Assembly (NCBI GenBank): GCA_020631735.1
Contig: CM036159.1
Location: forward strand, 21,119,511-21,183,510
Reading direction: 5' to 3'
Source of the DNA: Saccharum officinarum
Lineage: Eukaryota; Streptophyta; Magnoliopsida; Poales; Poaceae
Length of the DNA: 64,000 bases
Within the stretch, counting starts at the first letter, position 1. Each line of letters starts with the position of its first letter. Shown here piece by piece: positions 55,631 through 64,000 of this stretch. The position numbers were made by a program, and so were the translations under genes. Under the pieces are notes generated by a model. The model saw nothing but the letters and a program-made list of their open reading frames with translations, was not told the origin of the DNA and did not search any database.

Positions 55631-58600
55631 TGTGGCAGAACCGCCTAATTTAATGCCTCACAGGAGTGCTCGTCTTCTATTAGACACTAAGCACTCAGGG
55701 GAGAACACTAGATTACTCGGTTCTGTCGAGCACACCACGAGGGAGAACCCGAAAATCCACATTTTTGCCATCAGGATCACAAATGAGAGAATAAAGCTTA
55801 CATCATTCGTAACCATTTCTTACATCACTTTTAATACAACGTCAGAGTAATTCATTATATAGTTATAACAGCGGACTATAAAACGTTATCAGAGTTCAGC
55901 GGAAATGAAACCATTTGATGACGAGTTAACATTAACATGAGATAAACATTTAACATGAAGAATATTTATATGCATGAAATGATAACAAGCTAATAGCATT
56001 TTTCTTGTAAAACTTTTGGTGAGAGTTCTAATAAATAAACTCTACTCCGCATCGCAAAGGAAATCCTCGCTGAGCCCACCAGGAGGTCTCCACACACAAG
56101 TGTCAGCTTATCAGCACCTGCCACCTGCAACAGGGTAGAACAAACCCTGAGTACTCAATTGTACTCCGCAAGACTTACCCGTCAGGAGGAAAGAAAAAGA
56201 CTCCAAGGATTATGTAAGGCTTTCTGGCTTGTGGGTTTCTTGTTTGCAAGAAGCAGCGCTAAGGGTGTGTCCTTAATTTCTTATTTTTAATAGCCGTATT
56301 TTATTTCTTATCCAGCCTTCTATGTAAGCACCTAGTCTATAATCAAGCAGGGTTGAGCAAACAGAAACCATTTCTTCATCTTTCCACTGCCAGTTCTTAC
56401 TACGATGCCAGAGCGTAGTCAAGCCGTACCGTCACGCAGAAACGGCGATTCGCGAATCAATATGCCCAGCTGGGTGCCCCGAAAAACACACGCCTCGCTC
56501 GCACCCCAGGCACGAGCGAGACCAACCCGTTCCACTCCTGTCACAGGTTCCAGGTCCCCGTCCAAACTTGGACTCCAAGCCCCCACACTTGAGGCCCGGC
56601 CTCAAAGTGGTGCTTAGACCTCCACCTATCCCCGCCTCCAATCAGTCGGTCCGGAAAGAGCCGGAGCCCATGACAAGAGAGTAACGAGTCTTCCTAGCCC
56701 CCATCCGCTAGTATATGCTCGGGATAATAAATCTGTGACTTGACCGGGGATCCAGTGCAACGAACGGTCCTTAATCGACATATGCGGGACAAATGCAACC
56801 AGAGCCTCGCTCGGATTGCCCAACCAAGTCCATATCCAATTCCAAGTATAGTCCCGCCCGGTCTCCAATTATTATCCATATATAATCCATGTGATAGTAA
56901 CATGATAATAGTAACAATAATATATTTCCTATCTCTCGCGAGTGACAGGCAATCACTCGACTTCTACCGGAGTCCTGTAGCATAGCAATCTACACGATCT
57001 TGACATACTAGTAAGACTCATGGGATCAGGATATATATATGCAAGTGGGTTTCATTCAACTCCTTAAAACTTAATGCACAAGCATAAATAAAGTGCAGCA
57101 TAATAGAGGTTATGCACCGGGGCTTGCCTGGGTAAAAATATAACCAAATGTTAGTATGCCATCTCCGGGGCACGATCACCATGGCATCATCTTTTGGGTC
57201 AACGCCAAGTCCTCCGGTTGATCCATCGATCCATCATCGTTCCTATTATGATTTACGCGAATGCAACGCAGAGACATAAGTAAAAGACAGCAATCGCACT
57301 CTCGTCGTACGACTACGTCTCGCAAGCTAACGAGCTAGCCACACAGAAACTCACTAGGCCACGTATCCACGTTGTCGATTCAAACGTTATTTCTTAACAA
57401 GTGTTTTAGTTATATAAACCCGAGATGTCGCGTTATTCATTTTATCGATTTACTACATATTCAAACCAGAGCTTATTAATTATCCTAACAACTAATTATT
57501 TTGGAACTACAAAAATTACAGTGGACACCTAGTAGTACTAGAAGTTTACTATAAAATTTCTAGGATTAATGCTATCACTGATTATTCATAACACTGCTTA
57601 CAAGTTTATGTTTGATAATATTAAATATCTCAAAGTAATTAAAGCAAGCCTAAAAATATTATAAAACTACGTGAACTAATTACACCTTTATCTAGATCAT
57701 GATTTCAGGAGACTAACAAAATTGGTTCTACCATTTTTATGATTTTTATTTGATTTATTACGGATTTACAAACTTCAGCCATATTAAATAAAATAGCAAA
57801 AAGGACCCGTATAATTCTTTTGCTTGGATATATACCCTTCTCACCTTGCTCTCTCTTTTCCAGGAACGGAGCGCTCGAAGCAGAGGAGCTGAGGAGCTCC
57901 GGCTGGCAGTGGAGTCGCTGCGGTCACGACGGCCGGCGAGGGTGGGACAGCTCCACGGCTTGGGCGGCTGCGAGCTCGGCAAGCGGAGTTGGGATGCGGA
58001 GGTGGAGCAAGGAGAGGCCGTGAGATAGGACGAGCAAGGCGAGCAGCGGTCTGGCTTCCTTAAGAAGCCGAGGAGACAGCAGACAAGCGTAGATGGCAGG
58101 GCGTGCGGTGCAGCGAAATGAGAGAGAGAAGAGAGTGCACGGCGCAGCAGCTCTTAATGCTCGGATGAACAGTGTTCCTGTACGCTACAGTAACTCTGAT
58201 GTGAACAGTGCCCGCCGTGCAAGGCGCAGTGAACCGTGTTTGGATTCAGACTAGAGTGGTCTTTGGTCTTTCAACGTGTCAACAGGGCTAGTTGATTCAT
58301 GATGGACTACTCACCGCACCCGCCGGGGAAGGTCGACACTGGCCACGTACAGCTTGCAGACAGGGCAAGGAAGTCGAGAGATCGAGTGAGAAGCAGCTGA
58401 ACCCAGTAAAGGCTCACGGCTACTGGATAGTGTGGGCTCGCAGAAGAAAGATGACTGACGCGCGCGACACACTTCAGCGGAGGCAGCGCTCTAAATAACC
58501 TCGCAGCGCACCGGCGACAACAAGATTTCTTCGGATGAACAGTGTTTTCTGCATGCTACAGTGCATTCTGCGACGCTACAGTGATCTCTGCGCTGCTACA

Positions 58601-59319
58601 GTGCATTCTGCGACGCTACATTGATCTCTACGCTGCTACAGTGCATTCTGCAACGCTACATTGATCTCTGCGCTGCTACAGTGCATTCTGCAAACGCTAC
58701 AACGATTTCTGCAGAACCCAGCAGCTTCCACGAGTGAACAGTATTCCCACGCGTCTACAGTGCCCTGCAACGACATTGCGTGCTCTCTGGTTCTGAAATT
58801 CCTAGACCGCCTGCATCACATCTGCCTTAACGGGCTCAAGGATGCGTGCCTCGATGCGAGCGAGATCAGGTTCAATGCAGATCACAAAGCGATTTGTCAA
58901 GTTCAGTTATAATGCAGACCATTCAAACATCCAGAAAAACCAGTCTGCAGATCATGCTTTGGTTGGTTGGCATTATTAGATAAATTAAAGCTTTGGACTG
59001 ACCAATAAGTATTTCACGTAATCGTCCCTACTACGTACTAACCCATAGGAATAAATATTAAGCACTATTTAATTATTTTGCTCAATATAATTTGTTAAAA
59101 ATAGCACTCTTAATCCTAAGTTCATGCCCTTGCCAATGCAACGAAAGGACTCATTTTTAATTTTTGGATTTGGTTTCTTGCAACCACAAACATGCGTCGC
59201 ATAAGAGTCGGGTATCATTCCATGAGCGATTAAAATTTTAAAACCCGAGAACTCGTTTTGCTAATTTCTTTTAGGCCTTAATCGCATGCTAAGTAGTTAG
59301 TAACACCAGGGGTGTTACA
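55631..59319 (-). repeat. 5' LTR of element B
   Basis: 3689 bp, matching 48572-52260. It ends with the same imperfect palindrome (TAACACC-AGG-GGTGTTA on the plus strand) as element A. Confidence 0.92.
58543..58700. repeat. 20-bp tandem repeats (GCTACAGT) in element B 5' LTR
   Basis: The same 20-bp periodic array as at 51481-51640, with a few changes (CTACATTG for CTACAGTG in two units). Confidence 0.85.
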
Positions 59320-59324
59320 GTGGT

Positions 59325-59784
59325 AGTAGGTAACCGCATTAAATGCTATGGCTTTTGTCCCGAGGTAGGTAAAGAGAAGGATTCGAGGCGCCCGACCTGG
59401 GCTCACGCGAGTCGGAGTTTTTCCCAGTGGGCGGACGAGCCTCGCGCGGGTCGGAGCGCCATCGAGGTATCTTGCTGTACGGGATGGGGTGTGGTCGAGG
59501 CGCCCCGTCGAGCGGGCCTCGTACGAGTCGGAGCCGGAGCGCGGTCGAGGCGCCTCGTCGAGCGGGCCTCGTACGAGGCGGAGCCGGAGCGCGGTCGAGG
59601 CGCCCCGTCGAGCGGGCCTCGTACGAGGCGGAGCCGGAGCGCGGTCGTGGCGCCCCGTCGAGCGGGCCTCGTACGAGGCGGACTGGATACGCGGTCGAGG
59701 CGGGCTGCCTTTTATTGCGGTTTCAGTCGTTTTAGTTTTTTATTAGGGATGGATGTGGGTACCCCCGTACTGTTGGTACCGACA
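59325..59784 (-). repeat. 5' LTR of the Gypsy element, outer part
   Basis: Resumes after the GTGGT duplication with AGTAGGTAACC and matches 7942-8401. Together with 47795-48571 it makes 1237 bp against 1234 bp for the left LTR. It holds four 50-bp tandem units starting at 59494, 59544, 59594 and 59644. Confidence 0.9.
59494..59693. repeat. Four 50-bp tandem repeats in the Gypsy 5' LTR
   Basis: Counterpart of 8111-8310 with the same number of units, so the array pre-dates insertion and has not changed copy number since. Confidence 0.85.
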
Positions 59785-59789
59785 GGAGG
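59785..59789. repeat. Right target-site duplication of the Gypsy element
   Basis: GGAGG, matching 7163-7167. Confidence 0.9.
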
Positions 59790-61106
59790 GTCCCTCTGAT
59801 TTCAACTCCGCACTACAATAACTAGAGAAACCACAAATCATGACTTCTCCAGCACCACGGTGATTTGGAAAGGAGAGAGAAAATTGGATCCGTGCTATAG
59901 TGCTCGCTACAGTGGTTTTAGAATCGGAGCCGGAGCACTCTACGTGTGCCAAATGGCGCCCCTAAATAGCCACCTAGAGTCTGGCCATCCATTCTATTGT
60001 TTCTCTTCCCAGCCTCCACTCCGTCGTGAGAGCCCTCGTGGCTCACAGCTTCTCCGTGACACCCATCCAACGTAACAACAACCACCGTTTCTTTTTTTCT
60101 CTTTCATTGATTGATGCTTAAGAAACTGTCATCCACATTCATGGCAAGTACGCACAACTAGCCATCCGAAGGTCAGCCACATAGCCATTACTCCGTCCAT
60201 TTTAGCATATAATAACAATCCTGGTCTCATCATCTCTCCTGCTCCACCATCACCAAATAGTACCCACAGCCCTGCAATTCTCACATCTTCCATTTTCCTG
60301 GGCAGTCGTCTTATCCACTCCGTCGGTATTGTAGGTGGGAGTCATACATATACATCGCTGCTGGCAAGACCACACTTTCTATTGTCAGGTATTCATAATA
60401 CAGGTACGTAGTGGCCATGGCCCGTAGTTTGCATCAGGCGGAAGATGCCTTCACGCTGGTATGGTAGCGGTTCTTGCAGGGCATATACACACACCCTGAT
60501 GACATGAACTTCCTCATGTGTGTGTGTCAGCTCGCAGCATGCAACCCCTACGTCATCGTCTCCCATAAAGTGAAAGATCGACATGATTTCCTTTTATTCT
60601 ATTCATGTTCAACTGTGAAGTACTCCCTCCCTTTCATATTGTAAATCGTTCTGACTTTTTTACGTACATAGCTCTGGCTACATATCTAGATATACATTTA
60701 TTTCTAGATATATAGTAGAAATTAATATCTAGAAAAGTGAGAACGTCTCACAATTTGAAATGAAGAAAGTTTTAGCCAATCATATGTGTTTCCTATTTTC
60801 ATGTTTTGATGCTATGTTTCTAATCTATCAATTTTCATGTCAACATATTTAAATTGCCCCACTGTCGTTCTGCAGGCAATTTTCATGTTTCCAATCACAT
60901 AGCTTTGTCTTTGTTGCAACCTGGCAGCATAATCTATTATCCCTCAAATGCCAAACGCGAATAAATTGGACGCTCCTCAGGCCCTCAAACACTGCACAAA
61001 CACTGTTGACACCACTATTTAGCACTGTTCATTCACTGCTCAGCCACTATTTAAGCATTGTTTCCACACACGGGTCCAAACTCTGTTCCACCACTGCATG
61101 CTTTGA
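59790..61106. other. Host flank, no gene seen; degenerate Stowaway-like MITE at about 60623-60780
   Basis: Mixed-composition intergenic DNA. 'TA|CTCCCTCC' at 60621-60630 followed by 'catattgtaaatcgttctgac' and a reversed 'gtctcacaatttgaaatg' near 60748 look like a Stowaway element whose right terminus has decayed. Several CACTGTT/CACTATT phrases occur at 60990-61090. No open frame with a known domain. Confidence 0.5.
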
Positions 61107-61314
61107 ACACTTTTTTCGCGACCATGCATTGGCATGTATATCATTAAGTAGAAGTAAGAGTTGTTACAATGGTAAACTCCGGTTGGCCTAGGATGCGAGT
61201 GGCACACTGCGGCCAAACGGAGTTAACTAGGCAACAGAAAGCGAAAACGGTAAGTGCTACAGCTAAGGCGATATTACATGACAACAAATGTTGCGACGAA
61301 GGGGCTGCTGAGGA

Positions 61315-62031
61315 TCAGGCGCCATCAATGGCCGCCCAGAGCGCAGCTAGGTGGCTGTTCCCGGCCTGAGACCACCGAACCGCCTCTTCCACTATAGAGT
61401 CCGCGACCGTGACAACCGACCGGCCGACGCCATCAAACACTCTCCGGTTTCGCTCCTTCCATAGGCACCACGATCCAAGGATACCAAGGGAGTTGAAGCC
61501 TTTGCGACGTGCCGTCCCCAGCAGAATGCGGCGCGATAGCCACCAATCTAAGAAGCTAGTCCTAGGCTGTGGCGTGAGAAGCTCAAGGCCGATGGGAGCA
61601 AGCACCCTGTACCACACCTCCCTAGCGAATACACATTCACCCGCAAGGTGCTACGTCGTCTCCTGTTCCCGATCACAGAGAGCGCAGACATCCTCGTCCT
61701 ACAGCCCTCGACGCTTTCTTCTTGCCGCTGTCCACCGGCGATCATGCAACAATAGCCAGAAGAAGAATTTGCACTTAGGCGGTGCCCAAGCCTTCCAGAG
61801 TTCCTTTGCGCTCTGCAGCGACATCATACCAATGAAGAAGGCTCTGTAGGCCGAGGAGGCGGAGTACGTCCCGTCAGCAGTCCAGTGCCAGATGAACCAG
61901 TCACTAGTAAGGTCGTCAAGGACCACGCCGGCGACCTTCTCCCAAACGACGACGTAGTCACAGATAACTACGGCAGTAGGTGCCCCTTGGATATCCCGGA
62001 CCCAATTTTTGTTGGTGAGGGCTTCGCGCAC
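61315..62031 (-). pseudogene. LINE zf-RVT and C-terminal domain
   Basis: It follows the RT in changing frames. W(H)WTADGTYSASSAYRAFF and LWKAWAPPKCKFFFWLLLHDR are the zf-RVT signature; a Cys-rich segment follows in a shifted frame (61640-61700), then WYRVLAPIGLELL and SWCLWKERNRRVFDG, the conserved tail of plant L1 ORF2, to about 61315. At least two frame breaks make it non-functional. Confidence 0.82.
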
Positions 62032-62118
62032 CGTCTTGTGGCATCGACGCCTACCGATGGCGGCGAATAGGTGCGGAGCAAGGCGATAGATTGGCCCGTC
62101 CGGAAGCCATGAATCAGT

Positions 62119-62909
62119 CTAGACCCGAGTTGACCACCCATCGCCAACGACGACTGTGATGGAAGATTGGAACATGCACTGCACTTTGCGTTCCTTCCAC
62201 CTAGGAAGACTACACCAGCCCAGGTCAAGCCGGACACGATGCTGCCACTCCCATCGCAGACGTAGGGCGAAGCCTGTGAGCTTGAGGTCAAAGACGCAGA
62301 GCCCGCCATAGCAAGTGGGTGCGTTCACCGTCCGCCAGGCAACCCTGCACTTCCTCCCAGCGACGTCCTCCGTCCCCGCCCAGAGAAAGGCGTGGTGCCG
62401 CTTGTCGATCTGTCTCAGAGCCCAGGCGGAGAGGTCAGAGGCAATGGAGACGTGGACGGGGATGGCGGAGAGGGTGACCTTGGTGAGTGTTGCACGTCCC
62501 GCGTCGTTGAGGAGTCCCGCCTTCCAGGTGGGTATCCTGGCAGCCACCTTGTCGATTAAGGGTTGCTCATTGGCACGGCGAGGCTTCAGTAGAGTAAGCG
62601 GGATACCTAGGTATTTGCACGGAAAAGGTGCGGGCGGACCCGGGAAAGCATCCAGGACGGCGGCCACTTCTTCCTCGGAGCAACGAATAGGCGAGATAGA
62701 GCACTTGTCCATGTTCGTGACAAGGCCCGAGGCATCGGCGAAGAGCTGGAGGATGGCCCGTATACACCTCAAATGCCCCGCCGTGGGTGATAGGAAGATG
62801 ACAAGATCATCGGCAAACAAGGAGGCACGGTTCCTGATTCTCGATGAAGGAAGGGGCGACAACACGCCATGACATCTGCGGCCGAGATCATGTTGTTGAG
62901 CACCTCCAT
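62119..62909 (-). pseudogene. LINE reverse transcriptase, C-terminal part
   Basis: Homology starts with MEVLNNMISAAD, shifts frame by one base, then gives GVLSPLPSSRIRNRASLFADD (the catalytic box is FADD, as in many plant LINEs), FADASGLVTNMDKCSISPI, YLGIPLTLLKPRRAN and the CRVAWRTVNAPTCYGGLCVFDLK block. The first half of the RT and the endonuclease are absent because of 5' truncation. Confidence 0.85.
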
Positions 62910-63236
62910 GTTTGTACACACTTTTTGCTACTGTCCAAAACACTGTTCATGAAGACTGCATAGTGGTCGGCGTAGCTCGACCGTGCCTGTTGATCTAGTT
63001 GAACTTACCCTGCAGAAAATCAACATGCTAGTATGCCACTAGATTCCTTTGTGAATAACTGTAGAGTATCTGAGTGTTGATCACAAGGAAGAAGCAAACC
63101 TGTTCAGCAGTGTATCACATGCCTTTAATTCTTTCACAGTTTAAGTGCAAAGGTTATTTGTTTACTTTCTGGAGGTTGCTATATGTGTAAATTTATTTGT
63201 TGAAACTCTTATGGTCCAGGACTTGTGAATCGTCTA

Positions 63237-63472
63237 CTCCATTTGTCCTATAGTAATTGCACCTTTAGAATTCAAAATTTATCCTAAAATAGATGTTCAT
63301 ATAAGAGTTAAATGCTTCCATCACTAGGCCTACCAGTGGCCAGCAGTAGGAGTGCCAGCCACAACTTCATTCGATCACTGTCTGTTAGCACAAGTATCAT
63401 ATCCTTTCTGTAAGGGCAACGTCATAATTTTTCACCTACACTAATCTACCTTTTATCGTGGGACAGAGGAAG
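63237..63472. mobile_element. Stowaway-like MITE
   Basis: Left CTCCATTTGTCC and right GGGACAGAGGAAG are degenerate versions of the CTCC(C/G)TCCGTCC terminus, flanked by TA at 63235-63236 and 63473-63474. About 236 bp and non-coding. The subterminal 'tatagtaattgcacctt' does not pair well on the right, so this is less certain than the copies at 4.9 and 6.3 kb. Confidence 0.6.
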
Positions 63473-63689
63473 TATGTTTTTTTTCATATACCATGTGACA
63501 TGTATGTTCGATTCCTTTTCAACTTATTCCTTAACGGAGAACTCAACTGAAATTGGACTTTTGTATTACCGCAACAACGCACGAGGAAGTCACTTAGTAT
63601 ATATAAATAATATAAAGGTAACCATATCGAGCGCACCGCTGTTCAATTTACCAAAGTGCATAAAACATGAGTCTGTCTATCTAACACCC

Positions 63690-63993
63690 GGGTGTTTTTA
63701 GCACATGGTAATACCCAAATTTTTTCCCCATAGATACTGTTCATCTTCCTCCTTGACACAAATCACAAATCACAAGTAACATTTTTTTTTTCTATGAAAG
63801 AACAAAGACAGATCTTGGTGGTGCTGCTGGAGTTGGGGAAGAAGAACGTCGCCGGAGTTGGAGAAGACGTCGGGCGCGGGGACGGGCAGGTGCAGGCACG
63901 GCAGCGACGCAGGCGCGGCGGCGGCCCAGGCGTGGCGAACGGGCGGTTCTACGGCCAAAAAAAAATCATGTGCAACCGGGTGCTAAAACACCC
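63690..63993. other. Inverted-repeat bounded segment at the window edge
   Basis: GGGTGTTTTTAGCAC at 63690-63704 and GTGCTAAAACACCC at 63980-63993 are inverted repeats with one length difference. The interior ends with a GC-rich stretch with a minus-strand frame (Ala/Pro-rich, no domain). It could be a small DNA transposon; flanking duplications cannot be judged because the window ends at 64000. Confidence 0.45.
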
Positions 63994-64000
63994 AGCGCAT

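Larger units (their letters stand above)
48572..59319 (-). mobile_element. Element B: second long-LTR non-autonomous retrotransposon
   Basis: The 10,748-bp element is on the minus strand, with LTRs of 3689 bp each (48572-52260 and 55631-59319) and GTGGT on both sides (48567-48571, 59320-59324). PBS, PPT, gene and 3' internal region match element A, but the LTR interiors differ (B has a 20-bp tandem array that A lacks). The two LTRs differ at about 25-30 sites by eye (about 0.8%). It has no enzymes of its own. It splits the Gypsy 5' LTR. Confidence 0.92.
7168..59784 (-). mobile_element. Tat-type Ty3/Gypsy retrotransposon with nested insertions
   Basis: Both ends are LTRs starting TGTCGG on either strand, with a perfect 5-bp duplication outside. 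Reading on the minus strand from the right: 5' LTR, PBS, gag, second RNase H, integrase, antisense gene, 485-bp tandem array, PPT, 3' LTR. The extra RNase H before integrase and the antisense gene are known traits of the Tat lineage. Protease, RT and the first RNase H are missing, and gag and integrase carry stops, so it is not autonomous. It hosts three later insertion complexes (13527-30856, 35612-46503, 48572-59319). The two LTRs differ at about 30 positions by eye in about 1230 bp (roughly 2.4%), making it the oldest element in the stack. Confidence 0.9.
61116..62917 (-). mobile_element. 5'-truncated LINE (plant L1 type)
   Basis: On the minus strand it begins within the RT (MEVLN at about 62909), runs through the RT thumb, a zf-RVT region and a terminal domain, and ends with TTAATGATATACATGC... 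GGTCGCGAAAAAA, a 3' end style known in plant LINEs. ACACTTTTT at 61107-61115 and 62918-62926 is a candidate 9-bp target duplication partly merged with the poly-A. 5' truncation is normal for LINE integration. Confidence 0.85.

Noticed and set aside
1..64000. CRISPR arrays, operons, riboswitches, ribosome binding sites
   Set aside because: The sequence is plant nuclear repeat DNA. The tandem arrays found (20, 50 and 485 bp) have no unique spacers and do not fit CRISPR.
1..64000. A complete tRNA or rRNA gene
   Set aside because: Only PBS sequences (tRNA-Met complement) and one A-box-like stretch were seen; no full cloverleaf or rRNA core sequence was recognised.

Overview
The window reads as intergenic heterochromatin from a large grass genome. 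The repeat families, MITE types and high GC of the LTR coding regions fit a panicoid/Andropogoneae species such as sorghum, sugarcane or Miscanthus; the species is inferred, not proven. I see no ordinary host gene. Nearly everything between 7.2 and 59.8 kb is one nested stack of LTR retrotransposons.

Layout. (1) 1-7162: old host intergenic DNA carrying a run of MITEs (a hAT-like one with an 8-bp target duplication, a cluster of 'TTGTTTAG' MITEs, two Stowaway elements). (2) 7168-59784: one Ty3/Gypsy element of the Tat type on the minus strand, bounded by GGAGG/GGAGG. Its 5' LTR is on the right (47795-48571 plus 59325-59784), followed leftward by PBS, gag, a pol remnant (second RNase H and integrase; protease and RT are deleted), an additional antisense gene (plus strand, Transposase_28-like, with its own TATA box), a 3 x 485-bp tandem array, a polypurine tract and the 3' LTR (7168-8401). 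(3) Three insertions lie inside it: a Sirevirus-like Copia complex in the antisense gene (13527-30856, containing a 100-N assembly gap), long-LTR non-autonomous element A in gag (35612-46503, plus strand, TSD GGAGG), and element B of the same family in the 5' LTR (48572-59319, minus strand, TSD GTGGT). (4) 59790-64000: host DNA with a 5'-truncated LINE (about 61116-62917, minus), Stowaway-like MITEs and an unassigned inverted-repeat element at the edge.

How it fits together. LTR comparison by eye gives the order: the Gypsy element is oldest (about 30 substitutions in about 1230 bp of LTR), A and B are younger (under 1% LTR divergence), and the Copia copies are nearly identical in LTR and coding sequence. 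A and B share a single 299-residue protein plus PBS and PPT but no protease, RT or integrase, so they must rely on enzymes from another element. The most interesting points are that 299-residue protein, whose N-terminal third resembles a double-stranded-RNA-binding fold; the antisense gene with its promoter and repeat array; a scrambled junction with a 17-nt templated filler at 30857-30873; and the dense single-base indels of the first Copia copy next to the N gap, which look like uncorrected sequence rather than biology.
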